A DNA stretch of 64,000 nucleotides from Megalobrama amblycephala. Its lineage: Eukaryota > Chordata > Actinopteri > Cypriniformes > Xenocyprididae. The DNA lies in contig NC_063051.1 of the NCBI RefSeq assembly GCF_018812025.1, positions 4,403,896-4,467,895 on the forward strand. Direction: 5' to 3'. The position numbers were made by a program, and so were the translations under genes. The notes beneath the pieces were generated by a model, which was not told where the DNA came from, ran no database searches, and was given only the letters and a program-made list of their open reading frames with translations. Positions 13,095-24,207 of this stretch are shown here, piece by piece (the stretch's first letter is position 1; every line of letters starts with the position of its first letter).

Positions 13095-13577
13095 AAGATC
13101 TGATGGCAGAGGCAATGAATTAAAGTCACATACGTACACACACACTGTGAGTGGCACGCTCATCGAAGCGCTAATGATTTGTGTGTGTGTTTGAGAGAGA
13201 GTTTGTGATCAGTGTTTATTTGCAAGGAGTCTTTCTCAGCTGTGTTTTCATGTCCGCTCTGGTCTCAGTGACTCAACGAAGTCGAAGCAGGCCCCAGTAC
13301 CAAATGTCTCTTCATCAGGCGATGAGTAGAAATGTATGCATCTCGTCTTTTAAAACGAAAAGTAGAAACAAATCAAAAATACTTCCAAATGGAATAGATT
13401 TTCTTATCTCGTATTTCGTTTTTGTATTTAATGGCACTAAGAGTAAATTGGAACATTTTAATAGCTGTCAACAAGAGGATTGAGAATCCAGTCTTGGGCT
13501 TGCTATATCTGGAGTGGTCTCGCAGGTGACCGCAGTTAGTATGGCCTCTTCGGCAGAGGACCTGGGAGAAACCAGGC

Positions 13578-13722
13578 TTACAGCATGTCCTCGTTCCCGT
13601 GGTCGTCCTCGTAATCTCTGTTGTGGTCAAAGTCTGGACTGTGATTGGCTGTCGTCACGAGGGAAAGGGGGCCTTCGTGCTCCTCTGGGTCCAGTGGCTC
13701 CTCTTTTACGCTGATATGATGC
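13578..13722 (-). CDS. foxp1: foxp1 exon w14: terminal coding exon with SUMO-type site and stop
   Basis: Encodes the end of Met530 through Leu577 and a TAA stop at 13578-13580. [14 protein letters not shown] contains V-K-E-E around Lys536 followed by acidic residues. This is the SUMO consensus reported for FOXP1's C-terminal Lys. Then come [17 protein letters not shown] and the acidic end [11 protein letters not shown]. The acceptor is an aag (cctaag) after a 16+ T tract. The same exon continues into the 3' UTR. Confidence 0.97.
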
Positions 13723-13899
13723 CTTAGGAAAAAAAAAAAAAAAAAACAGAACGGGAACATTCATTTATTTGACCACAAAAGCCTAGATTCTCAAAAAAAA
13801 TAAAAATAAAAATAACATGACGAGACAAGAAACGGTTTACGTTTTCGACATATTGGGCATACAAATAAAACTACATGTGTTCATATTTTAATGCAAATA

Positions 13900-14418
13900 C
13901 ACTGCCTGGCCAAAAAAGTAGTGCTGGAGTAGACTTTACAGAGTGCTCACCTCTTCGCATTGTCAATACAAGATCTTGACCAAAAAATGATGCACCTCTC
14001 GATGGAAATAAATGTTGTGATGTTATTTCCATCAAGAGGTGCATCATTTTTTGGTCAAGATCTTGTATTGACAATGCAAGAGGTGAGCACTCTGTAAAGT
14101 CTCCTCCAGCACATCCCAAAGACTTTCAATGAAATTAAGGTCTGGCCTCAGAGGTGCCAGTTCATGTGTGAAAATGATTCTTCATGCTCTCTGAACCATT
14201 CTTTCACAATTTTAACCCTGGTAAATCTTGACATTTACCATTACATTCCTACTTGGTTGTTTAAGAAATGAAAAGCTACACACTCCATCTTTAAGGGTTA
14301 AAAGAACAGTTGCCAAACATGCTAGAAACATAATAATCATTGTAATAATGATCCAATTATAGATTAAGTATTTGCCTATTAAAAATCTAATTTTTTTTTT
14401 TTTTTTGGCGGGGCAGTG
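13900..14418. mobile_element. Tc1/mariner-type element with worn transposase fragment, 519 bp
   Basis: Ends cactgcctggccaaaaaa and, inverted, cactgccccgccaaaaaaa, flanked by TA at 13898-13899 and 14419-14420. On the minus strand a short degenerate piece resembles the C-terminal part of Tc1 transposase (Leu-Asn-Phe-Ile-Glu-Ser-Leu-Trp type words), interrupted by frameshifts. Part of it is duplicated in inverted orientation, making a hairpin described separately. Not functional. Confidence 0.85.
13923..14110. repeat. near-perfect 88-bp inverted repeat with 11-nt loop
   Basis: Arms 13923-14011 and 14023-14110 pair with only two substitutions and one single-base indel. Loop is 14012-14022. In the foxp1 pre-mRNA it would form a long double-stranded stem about 200 nt upstream of the terminal exon acceptor. 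Confidence 0.95.
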
Positions 14419-15529
14419 TAATTCAAAATTATTATTTCCCCAACTAGATTTAGACCTAGAATTTCCTTCACTGTTCTGTTTCTTTATGCTTTATAAAAAA
14501 ATTGTCTCCCCCCCAACGTTCAAGACATGATTACGGCTTTGAGTTAAAATATAAATAAAATAATTTATACAGTATATGGCTCTACAGTATCTAGGCAATA
14601 TTATAACCATTAAAACAAAACAAAAAAAAACATAATCAATATGATTGTACCAGTGCAGGTCCAGTCTAAATATAAAAAAAAAAAGAAAACAACAACAACA
14701 ACAACAAAAAGGGCTAGAGTAACAACCAGCTGTTTCTATAATGAAAGACTAACAGAGGTGGCACAGCAACACACTCTTGATAACTCCACTTCCATTTCAG
14801 CTCTTCCAACACCGGGATACCAGCCGGCTTTATTTTCCACAGCTGGCCCGGACAGGGTTTTCACTTTGAATTGATAAATGAGGGAGATTAACAACATACG
14901 ACATTGCGACGAGAGAATGGACTGCGGAGAACGGTGGCAGGCGTAAGAACGCGCGAGCGGACGGCCTGTCAGCTTCCCGGCGGTGTCGGATCAGTGCCGC
15001 GCGCTCCTCTTCTCGCTCGTTAACATGCACAACCTGTGAGGCGGGTCTCTAGAGGACGACCCTGCGCAAGGTTCCGTCATTAATCAACTTCAAGCGTGCA
15101 AAAAAAAAAAACCCAACGGTGACCAGACAGCGCGGCGTACACTTTAAATACACGCAAAATTAATGCAACTTCTAACCAAAGTGTCAATAAGGGGAAGAAA
15201 AGCAGTGGCAGGGAGGCATGCAAGACGAAAGGCGAAGGGGGAGGCGCTGACGACGGGGCCCAACACAAACGGCTGTGATAAGAAACAGAGCCCTTACAAG
15301 AATAATAACGCTGTCAGTTGTAAACAAGGCAAAACATGAACCCCGGCCCACAGTCTGGGCAAAGGATTGTCCACAGAGATGAGATCTGCCAAATTTCTCA
15401 TTACAGAAACACTGCAGGAATAGAGCGCCAATGAGAGAGCACTGACTGTGCCGTGTAAGAGGACCAAAACTGAAACGAATAAAAGGATAAACATTAGAAG
15501 CAGCTGTAGCAGAGCCTTTAAGTTAATTA

Positions 15530-16080
15530 GTCTCACATGGCATACTATAGGTTTTCACTAAGACATGTTTGGCAAATGTAATTAGCCACAATCTTTTTTT
15601 CTCTCGTGTGCTTCTCAGCCACGATTGTTAAGAAAGCAGCCATGCTAATGAGTTATCATATTTGTGTGTGAATAATAAGAAAACTCTCGCCATTCTATCG
15701 GTTTCAGATCAAAGCATCTCTATGTATCCCATTGCCTCTCTAGCTGGAGGGCAAACATGAAATTGTTATTAATATGCAACTGAGATACACTCTGCTTTAG
15801 CCTTCATTGTAATTAGGACTGAAGCGTCTGATTGTAGACATCTGCAACAATATAAACAGGTGAGGACACTGGACACCCGTTTGTTAGATGTTATTAATTA
15901 TGACTTTGAATCATAAGGCAGTGTATGATTCAAAAGAAATAATGCTAGAATATAGCGGTTCTATTATCATAATGTACTTGTGTTTACACATCATAATTAC
16001 AGGACTGGTTTATATTGTAGCATATTAAGATGGATATAATTATATACTTGGACTGACGATACTATGTAATCATTTTAATA
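15530..16080. other. candidate conserved noncoding element in intron w13-w14
   Basis: Repeat-free with gtaattagcc, gctaatgagttatc, gttattaatatgc, gtaattagg and gttattaattatg. Very dense in TAAT cores. Composition-based. Confidence 0.4.
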
Positions 16081-16189
16081 GATGCCATTTAATTACACAT
16101 TTCGAAATGAGACTTAAAAGTTTGAGTTAAATATTTGTACACAGAATTGCATTGATTTGAGAAAAATTAGCATCCAAAACATATATGTT

Positions 16190-16360
16190 TTTTTAACACT
16201 TTACAAAAAAGTACTGTGGTGGTACCATGGTAAAGTGACAGTATCAGATCATAATATTTATGTTCCGTAACATTTACATGGTAATCCAAAATACATCATA
16301 GAAATGGAATTACCATGGTACTTGCCTAAAGCACATGGTATTACTAGGGTACCATGTCCA
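16190..16360. mobile_element. small MITE-like repeat with accatggta palindromes
   Basis: Contains ggtaccatggtaaagt and, inverted, taccatggtacttgcc about 110 bp later, then ggtaccatg. This pattern is typical of a common fish inverted-repeat element. Ends are not fixed. Confidence 0.5.
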
Positions 16361-17734
16361 GAAGCAAATAAAAACAAAAAGTTTTGGTAGTTTCCCCCCC
16401 CCCCATGCTCTTGATAATGTAAACATAAATGATGTTTATCAGAATATTCTTAATATATGCATTTTCTTGTTTTATGGAGGGTCACACTTTTTTGAATTAC
16501 AGTTCTAAATAACAAAGATTCTAAAATAAAAAGCTTTCCTTGCCTCATCTATCAGCAACATCCAAACCATTTCCATTACCAGAGAAAGAGTTTTTCACCG
16601 AAACTGAAACGCCATGCCCTTGATAACATGATCCATAAATCTGATTAACGTAATAAACCTCAATGCTTTTTATGTGAAGCTTTTATGTATGCTCGTACAT
16701 TCTCACACTTTGTACAGCTCGTGTTTGGGCAACATCTTTGCTTTTGAGTGTGTTAAGTTGGCAAATGCCTGGAGAGGTGAGAGGCAGACAGCCTCAGAGC
16801 AAGCACACCCATCCTGTCTCTCTGTATCCTGCGGATGAGGCAGGCCTGCAGCTATGTTACCTGCCATTAGCGTTTCTCTCATCCACATCTTCACGAGTTC
16901 ATTACTGCACCATTTAAAAAAAAAAAAACGATTTGCTGATGTTTCACAGAAACTGCAATAAATCTGGCCGAGCAACAAATCAGAGTTCTGTCCTCCAACA
17001 TCTGGAAACCATGTTGTCTGCGCCGTATTATTTTAAGCTTCAAACAACACGGCGGTCCCTCCCATACAACAAGTGTATGGGGAGCTGTGGTTTCCAACCC
17101 CGACCGCAGCTCAGCTACATGGAAATCTTGGAGCAGTTCGTCGAGGCTAATTACGACCCCCCACCCCTCCCTTCGTTGTTTTACTCTCGGCGGCTCGGAG
17201 AGTTTTCGGACGTGCCGCGAGTCCTGTCTGGGTGGAAAAAGGAGGCCAGTTCTGTCATCTTCTATTCACCACTTTTGTAAATATTTAAACAAAATGGAGG
17301 CAATAATTAGGGAGGAACTCGGCGTAGAACGGTGCACACTATTGACCTGTAATAAAAGCCAGTTTATAAACTTCTCCTCGAAATAACACAGAGAGACACT
17401 ATTTTCTTTACGAGCTCCCCCAGCCTAGAAACCTGCCAAAGGTGGGGTTTCCTTTCTAAGACTGCATTCACAATTCCTATTTCCTCTGTAAACTGCAGTT
17501 TTCTATATAATTTCATGGCTGGCTAAACATCTACTGTAATGTATATCGAACCCTACTGTGCGTTCGGAGACTGTTTTCAACTCCTAGTGACCTGGTGAAA
17601 AATTTTCACCACCTAAGCTGTACGAGCGTCGCCCGGCACGCGCGTGAGCCTAATGATTCCGGAACGTTTCCCTGTACCTCCCGCCCTTATCTCAGTCACA
17701 CACACATTATGAAGGTGGGATGTGAGCCACTCAC

Positions 17735-17901
17735 ATAGCTGGCAGGGGCGAGCGTCCAGGGCTGCTGTCACTACCGTTGCTGTTCCCGTGGTCCATGGCC
17801 CCATTCATTTCCTCTCGGATGGCGCTGGCAAGCGAGTTAAGAGTGGGACTTCCGATAGAAGCGGTAGTGTATAGAGGTATGTTGTTCTCTGCCATTGAAG
17901 C
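17735..17901 (-). CDS. foxp1: foxp1 exon w13: C-terminal Ser/Asn-rich region
   Basis: Encodes window residues 475-529 plus two bases of Met530: [20 protein letters not shown], then [11 protein letters not shown] and a Ser/Asn-rich stretch with [11 protein letters not shown]. It is 167 nt, with acceptor ttttttag and donor gtgagt. [12 protein letters not shown] and AIREE are FOXP1-specific landmarks, supporting the FOXP1 call. Confidence 0.95.
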
Positions 17902-18469
17902 CTAAAAAAGAATGGAGGAGATGAACTCGGCGAGACCAATTCTTTCGAAACATCGGGACCATTCAATGGCCTTCAGATACTTGGGCTCATCCAAAATAAA
18001 TAACCATTTTGCACACTGTAAGTCCTCTTAGGACATATTTAGAACTTATTAAAGTCATGACACGTCAGGCATGATGTGTGTTTTTTTACATTTCCTACAA
18101 AAACCCCAAAACAGACAAGAAGCTTTTCAGTGCAAGTGCAACAAAATGAAATGCAAATGATGCACATTAGGTGTATACTTGGTAAATATTTGATATGTTT
18201 GCATTTTATCATTCACATAGTGCCATAAGGGAACAACAGAAAACTGTAGTTTCGTCACACGAGACTGTAACCTTATAAACCAGCTAAAAGAGTAATATTT
18301 TCAGGTAAGCTTTATTGCTTTATCATTCTTCATCAACTGTATACAAAATGAGCACACACTATATTGTACATTCAATGACTGGATGAGGGCAGCGACTGAA
18401 AAGATTAATAAATAATACCATATAAATAATATGGATAAGGATTGGATGCTGTAAGCTTGTGATTTTTAC
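17902..18469 (-). other. foxp1 intron w12-w13
   Basis: 568 bp. I see no repeat, gene or special motif. Confidence 0.8.
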
Positions 18470-18539
18470 CTGGAAGGCTGCAGAAAGGGCGGGACCATAT
18501 CCCAAAGTGGTATGGATGTTTTTTACCAGAGCTGGACTT
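18470..18539 (-). CDS. foxp1: foxp1 exon w12: segment after the forkhead
   Basis: Encodes the last base of residue 451 through window residue 474: SPALVKNIHTTLGYGPALSA then AFQ. It is 70 nt, with acceptor ctctacag and donor gtaaaa. It accepts both w11 (giving Gly at the junction) and w11b (giving Gln). The wording is nearer to FOXP2/FOXP4 (SPTLVKN) than to mammalian FOXP1 at this spot, while the following exon is FOXP1-like. Confidence 0.95.
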
Positions 18540-18721
18540 CTGTAGAGACAAAAATATAAACACACATTCAGTTCAGTAGTGAAACGAGTCACACTGTCTC
18601 CGGTCTACTGAACAGATTGATTTTACACTGAAGTCAGTATTTAGAGTACAATCTGATTTCCAATAAAACTCGATAGCAAAATCAATAGATGACACTAAAC
18701 TATCAAAAGCTCTTTAACACT

Positions 18722-18900
18722 GGAGCTCTGTCCCAAAACTAACTGCCTACTTGGCCTACTTCACTTCCAATGCGAAGGCTGTTCCAAAATAATAATGCTG
18801 CCTTGTAATAATGTTAGCTTGTTTAGGCTAATATCGAAAGCAATGCATGTATCAGTTGTGGAAGAAGCAATCCCAGAACGCACTGCAACATGCTCGGAGA
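18722..18900. repeat. dispersed repeat sharing words with 41835-41910
   Basis: Contains ctgtcccaaaactaactgcc and aatcccagaacgcactgcaa. A related string, catcccagaatgcaatgcaa, is at 41859-41878 in another intron. Class unknown. Confidence 0.35.
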
Positions 18901-19116
18901 GAAAGAAAAAAATAATTTTGTTCAATATCAAAAAGTATTATTAAAAATTTTACTTGATTTAATCTTGTACCCAATATTTGTGTGCACTATGTATTCTTAT
19001 ACTTGTGTTGTTAACTTAGCATCAGATCTTAAAGAGTGCAAAAGTGCCAGCCTTGGTTGATGAAGTATTTTATTAACAATCAATTCCACTATCCACCTTT
19101 TTCCTAAAAAGCCACT

Positions 19117-19146
19117 CAAAAAACAAACAAACAAACAAACAAACAA
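19117..19146. repeat. (AAAC)n microsatellite
   Basis: About seven aaac units, then an A run. Confidence 0.9.
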
Positions 19147-20043
19147 AAAAAAACTGAAACAAATCATTTCAAATCATATGGTTGTGCTACAAATAATCTG
19201 TCAAGTTTGATTGAATGAGCTGTAAATTTTCCTTCATGTTTTATTTTCAGACGTCATGAGAATAACGTAACGCTTGGTATTTTAATGTGACATGGTATAA
19301 CAAAAATATCTATGGCAAGAGCTCATTCAGTCACTGCATTCTTTTCCTCCTGATTATTTTCTTTTTTTCCCACTGTAACAGTATGAAAGGACAACATATG
19401 TCCGCTCTTCCGATTTAATTTACGATATATTCCATGAATAATTCACTGGAATGCACTAAGAATCTCTCTTTTTTCCTCACCAAATCCTCACATCTCTTTC
19501 CAGGTTTTTTTTTCACACGGGTGCTTTAAAATGTAATTGTCTCACCTTTTAACTTCTAATCCCAGTGTTTGCTGAAATGTTTCTAAAGCAGGTAAATACA
19601 ATGTTTACTGTCTGTCAAAATGAAGGAAATCATTTCAAATATTATCACTCAATGCTAAAAAACATTTTTGATTAAGGCAACGTATGTTACATAATACAGA
19701 TATAATATATTACTACAGTAACTCAGCAGCAATATTGCTGTGAAAATACTCACGCTTTTGGGGTTATTCATGATCTGTTGTAGTAATTTGTTAATGCTTT
19801 TACACTTTTAAATTTCCTTTTAATGTTCGATGGTTGAAGGGTGAGTAGAATAATGTCTTCTCAATGTGCCCCGTTTTTTAAAAATGCTTATTATTGCATT
19901 CAAAGATTGAAACTTCCACTGATTATTTACAGTTTAACGGAAATTAATCCCATAATTCGCGCAAAGCATCATGGGTGTAGGAAAATGGTGGATAGAGAAA
20001 AAGATTGGTATTTTTACTTCTGCCTGTATACTTGGAGGTCACT

Positions 20044-20359
20044 GTGATTTTGCCAAGTAACACGTTCCTGGATCAACATATTTTGTTAATCCTGGAACAA
20101 CATTCCTGTTTGAAAATGTACCTCTAACCCTATCCCTACCCCTAAACCTAACCCTACCCATAGCTTATCCCTAAAATCAGAGGGAAATGATAGGTGAATA
20201 ACACTGATGTAGAAGCACCTATCGCTGGTTGTAAGCCTAAACTTGACATTTGAAAATTTGAAACTGTAAATTTGTCCCTCAAATCTGATTGGTTGATTGG
20301 AATGTTGTTCCAGGATCAACAAAGATGTTGATCCAGGAACATGTACTTGGTCAAATCAC
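20044..20359. mobile_element. MITE with ~60-bp terminal inverted repeats and telomere-like core
   Basis: Left arm gtgattttgccaagtaac... gttcctggatcaacat ... cctggaacaacattcc pairs with the right arm at about 20298-20359. The centre at 20117-20160 holds degenerate ccctaa-type words such as ctaaccctatccctacccct. Family not named. Confidence 0.8.
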
Positions 20360-20497
20360 GTTCACCATACTGAGAAGGCAGCTGCCAATGTAGACCGTAG
20401 ATTACAAGGAAGCTTTGGAACAGAGCTTATATATGTGAAGTTGTATTCTTTTAAAATCACATATTATTATATAAATCAGATGACACTCACATAAGCC

Positions 20498-20609
20498 ATT
20501 TCATCTATTTGAAAACCTGATATGACAAAAGCATAACATACATACATGATGAGCGAGCACATAGAGGCAAAGCATGCAGGGAGGGGGTGGGGCAGAAGGC
20601 GGTGCTTAC
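20498..20609 (-). promoter_or_regulatory. intronic splicing elements downstream of exon w11b (YGCY cluster and TGCATG)
   Basis: On the transcribed strand there are seven YGCY tetramers between the w11b donor (20609) and 20530, at 20598, 20591, 20571, 20566, 20556, 20552 and 20530 (low coordinates). YGCY is the MBNL binding motif. TGCATG, the Rbfox motif, is at 20573-20578, 31 nt past the donor. Rbfox sites just downstream of an exon usually promote its use. MBNL is known to repress the mammalian counterpart in differentiated cells. Function here is inference. Confidence 0.5.
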
Positions 20610-20779
20610 TGTACAGGCAGCTCATCGCAGCTTTCGTCGGCCGCATGCTTCCTGGGGCGACCTCGTTGTATGTGGCGGCCGCGTTTAAACTCTTCGTCGT
20701 CTACGGTCCAAAAGGACCCAAAGTCATCCTCAACTCTTACAAAGCATTTATGCAGAGAGAGATTGGTGCGCACGGCACC
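20610..20779 (-). CDS. foxp1: foxp1 exon w11b: alternative forkhead exon (human exon 18b / 'ES' type)
   Basis: Encodes 56 residues plus two bases of the next codon: [44 protein letters not shown], then an acidic tail ending CDELPV. It aligns to w11 along its first ~40 residues, so it arose by exon duplication. It replaces Asn411 with Gly and His415 with Thr in recognition helix H3. It is 170 nt with the same entry and exit phases as w11, 48 nt longer. Acceptor is catcccag and donor gtaagc. In mammals the corresponding exon 18b is used in pluripotent cells, changes DNA-binding preference and supports pluripotency gene expression. Use in fish is inferred. RGRPRK resembles an AT-hook core. Confidence 0.93.
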
Positions 20780-21277
<498 letters not shown>

Positions 21278-21341
21278 TTACAGCTTTTTTTCACACATTC
21301 TTTTGTATTATACATTGTGATACATTTCCATTAAGGAAATT

Positions 21342-21673
21342 TAAATTCTGTCATCATTTACTCACCTTGTTCAAAACTTATTTTTTCCTTCTGTGGAGCA
21401 AAAAAGGAGATGTTTTGCAGAATGTCCTGAATGTCAATGTCAGCAAGCGTCACTGATTCTCTTGTTTGAACTGATATTTGAGAGCTACAGTGGGAGTTTT
21501 CAGAGAATAATGACTTACATATGGGTCTGTTTGTCACACAAAGCTATTTTATGACTTTTATGCTGCTTTTTTGGAGCTTGAAAGAGCAGCAGGGACATTC
21601 TTCATAACATCTCCTTTTTTGTTCCACAGAAGAAAAAATGATAGCATTTTGAAGTAAATGATGACAGAATTTA
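21342..21673. mobile_element. foldback MITE related to the 12564 and 49314 copies
   Basis: Left arm aaattctgtcatcatttact ... ttccttctgtgga ... aaaaaaggagatgtt pairs with right arm aacatctccttttttgttcc ... aaatgatgacagaattt. Arms are about 70-80 bp. Internal sequence is not coding. Confidence 0.8.
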
Positions 21674-21929
21674 AAAAATCTAACCCCCCCCCCCAACATA
21701 TAGACATCTTAAAATAAGATAAATTTACCTGAAAAGCAAAATTGCAGAAAATATTGAAAATTGTTTTCAGACAATATATCAAATACAATGTAATTTCTCA
21801 CAGTTTTTACTAGCTGTTTTTAAGGTATATACACTAAATACACAAAATTCACAAATTATGTTCTTTTGAACTTTCTATTCATCAAAGAATTCTGGGGGGA
21901 AAAAGTATCACGGTTTCCATAAACATATA

Positions 21930-22170
21930 ACTGTTTTGAACATTGATAATAAGAAATGTTTCATGAGCAGCAAATCAGCATATCAGAATGATTTCTGAAG
22001 GGTCATGTGACACTGAAGACTCGAGTAAAGATGCTGAAAATTCAGCTTTGCCATTACAGAAATAAATTATATTTTAAACAGAAAACGGTTATTTGAAATT
22101 TCTAATACTATTTCACAATATTACTGTTTTTACTGTATTTGTGATCAAATAAATGCAGCCTTGGTGAGCA
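21930..22170. repeat. dispersed repeat, 'tcagaatgatttctgaagg' family
   Basis: Shares tcagcatatcagaatgattt, catgtgacactgaag and gctgaaaattcagctttgcc with 55495-55625, and continues to tgatcaaataaatgcagcct. Probably a non-autonomous DNA element common in cyprinids. Confidence 0.7.
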
Positions 22171-23008
22171 TGATATTAAAACGTTTTTTGCATAACGGTT
22201 TGCCATTTCCAAAACACTCCCTATACAAAGAAATGCACTGATCAAGAGCCAGTTGTAGCAGCACCTTGGACTACCAACAAATTCCAGACTGCACAAATAG
22301 TCTGATAAACATGACTCTTTGGCAGTTATGACTTTAGCACTGTAGCTGAACAATGAGGGGAAGAGAAGTAATTCTAACATGCTCTGCTTGTTGTGTTCTT
22401 ATAAATTACCCTTTCATCAGGCCATTTGTACAACATGCGAGTGATATTTAGTAAATAAATCCCTCCTTGATTGATGGAGGCCTGTGTGGGTGTTGTCACT
22501 CTGGTGCTTTATCATTTAGCTCTGGTAAAAGTCACAGATAGTTCATCATTTTCTGCCTCACTTCAAAAACGGAAACTGAAAACGCATGAGTTAAATGCCA
22601 ATGCTCAACAAACTCTGCCAGGGGAAAACATCCTACTCAAATGACCAGATTTTCCCTTAAAACTGTTGAAACTCTTCCAGAGAAAACTGAAAAACACTTT
22701 CAAAATAAATCCAAATGAAGAGGGGGTCTCTTCCAGAAACTTCTAGGGGCCATTAAGTGAAATAAATCATATTTGGGGAAAAAAGCATACTTTCTCTGGG
22801 TTATTTGAACTTGTTGACTAAATCGCACTGGGCTAAATGGCATAAAGTACAGCAATTTTACATGATTTCTGTTTGTATCTCTGAGGGCTGGTGTTGTTTG
22901 GAATAATTCAGATATTTTTTTAATGGTCATTATGCTGTGATATCTTAATATCTGGGAACAGAAAATATGTTTGTCAGTATGACAGTTTGTTTAAATAACT
23001 AAAATGCA

Positions 23009-23195
23009 CAGTGGTGTCTAAAAGTCTAAGAACACCAGTGAAAATCTTTCTATTTTGCATTTTAATTTACATTTTTTTAACTACAAATTATAGTTTAGTG
23101 ACTTTGAAACGATCTACTCTTGATTTTAAGCTATGTATATTGTTCTAAAGCTAAATTTTAAATTCCAGATCTGTAATGTAGTCTCAGACTTCCAA
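23009..23195. mobile_element. possible MITE with 'gtctaagaac / gtctgagac' ends
   Basis: cagtggtgtctaaaagtcta at the left has an inverted partner in gtagtctcagacttcc at the right. The interior is AT-rich. Weak but symmetrical. Confidence 0.4.
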
Positions 23196-23379
23196 TGTAT
23201 CTGCCTTATTCATATATGCTTGTCATGAGTGAAGAAGTGTGTGTGGTCCAATAAGAGGTGTGTGCTGATTTCTGGGGGTGGTTTTCTACTGCCAGGAGTT
23301 CTTGAGAGCTCTGGGAAAATTCCAAATTCACTGTATATTAGTAACAGCAGGAAATAGACAACAAGAATTGTGAGATCAC

Positions 23380-23481
23380 CTTCCACGTTGCTGCATTGCG
23401 TCTGAAATATGCAAACATTCGCGTGAACCAGTTGTAGATCTCGTTTAGTGTTAGCTGTTTTTCCGGTGACTCTAGAATTGC
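23380..23481 (-). CDS. foxp1: foxp1 exon w10: forkhead helices H2 and start of H3
   Basis: Encodes window residues 377-410, [19 protein letters not shown] then [15 protein letters not shown]. This is forkhead helix H2, the FOXP domain-swap hinge region and the N-terminal part of recognition helix H3. It is 102 nt, phase 0 at both ends. The acceptor tttccag has a T-rich tract preceded by (UG)17 starting 15 nt upstream. The donor gtgatc is weak. It splices to either w11 or w11b. Confidence 0.97.
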
Positions 23482-23495
23482 CTGGAAAAAAAAAT

Positions 23496-23498
<3 letters not shown>

Positions 23499-23533
<35 letters not shown>
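23499..23533. repeat. (AC)17 microsatellite abutting the w10 acceptor
   Basis: On the transcript it reads (UG)17 followed by a U-rich tract and the acceptor, with the repeat starting 15 nt before the AG. The layout resembles the (TG)m(T)n tract before CFTR exon 9. Confidence 0.95.
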
Positions 23534-23535
<2 letters not shown>

Positions 23536-23769
23536 TGCTGATAAGCAAAAAGCCGTTTCATTTCCGTTCAAACCTGGAGCAAAAACAAAGTGAGATGCAC
23601 ATGGTATGTCAAGTTAAAGTTGATCTGAGGGTGCATGTAAAACAGCTCCACGCTTTTCCGTTCTCAAATGGGAGCTACTTTGTTTACTGAACGCTTCCTT
23701 ATGCAAATGTGGCAATTTGAGTACATCCTTTTCCGCTAAACGACCAGAGCAAGAAAAAAAAAAAAAAAA

Positions 23770-24080
23770 CTATTTTATAGAGCCAGATTATAAAGCGGCA
23801 ATTATCCCGGGCCCAGATTAATGCCCGTGTGATCACAGATTACCGGTTCAGGCCTGATAATTGACTGGGCATCTCAAAGACGCCCCATTCCTACTGTTGT
23901 GTGAAATGAATTCCGTAATAATCACATTGGCTGTAATACTTAATCAAAAGCAATTGTTATATATGGGCTTTTTGCCCCTCTATGAACAGCAAGTGCTCTC
24001 ACGCTCATTTGCAGATGGCTAATCTTGAGCTCTGCTGTTAAATTGCATCTGAAATTTAACGGCTGCGACGGTGGGGGTTT
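23770..24080. other. candidate conserved noncoding element in intron w9-w10
   Basis: Repeat-free with cggcaattatcccgggccca, cagattaatgcccgtgtgat and cctgataattgactgggc. Mixed GC with ATTA cores. It sits between two forkhead exons. Composition-based. Confidence 0.45.
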
Positions 24081-24207
24081 AGGCGTTTGTCTTTAAAGAA
24101 GTTTGCAGTGGAGCATGTTAGATGCATGTAAAATCTAAAGTGTAGATGCTCAGATGCAATGCAATAGGTGGGTTAAATACGTCATGGGAAAGTGGCTGCG
24201 GTCTTAC

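Larger units (their letters stand above)
9285..13577 (-). other. foxp1: probable foxp1 3' UTR (extent uncertain)
   Basis: Region directly 3' of the stop with no other gene. Minus-strand AATAAA candidates are at 13215-13220 (about 360 nt after the stop) and at 9285-9290 (about 4.3 kb after). A UTR of over 4 kb would match the long mammalian FOXP1 UTR. Much of 9780-11580 is free of obvious transposons and looks non-repetitive. A foldback transposon lies inside at 12564-13094. The true cleavage site cannot be fixed from sequence alone. Confidence 0.5.
13723..17734 (-). other. foxp1 intron w13-w14
   Basis: 4.0 kb. Holds the Tc1-type element with hairpin (13900-14418), a candidate conserved block (15530-16080) and a palindromic accatggta repeat (16190-16360). 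The remaining parts, including 16400-17734, show no gene. Confidence 0.8.
18540..20609 (-). other. foxp1 intron between w11b and w12
   Basis: About 2.1 kb. Contains a dispersed repeat (18722-18900), an (AAAC) run (19117-19146) and a MITE (20044-20359). The rest is without recognisable features. Confidence 0.8.
23482..24207 (-). other. foxp1 intron w9-w10
   Basis: 726 bp between forkhead exons. Holds the (AC) repeat at the w10 acceptor and a candidate conserved block at 23770-24080. Confidence 0.8.

Noticed and set aside
13923..14110. Hairpin as a microRNA precursor
   Set aside because: Stem is far longer and more perfect than a typical pre-miRNA and derives from transposase sequence. Kept as an inverted repeat instead.
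20117..20160. Interstitial telomere
   Set aside because: Words are degenerate, few, and confined to the centre of a MITE.
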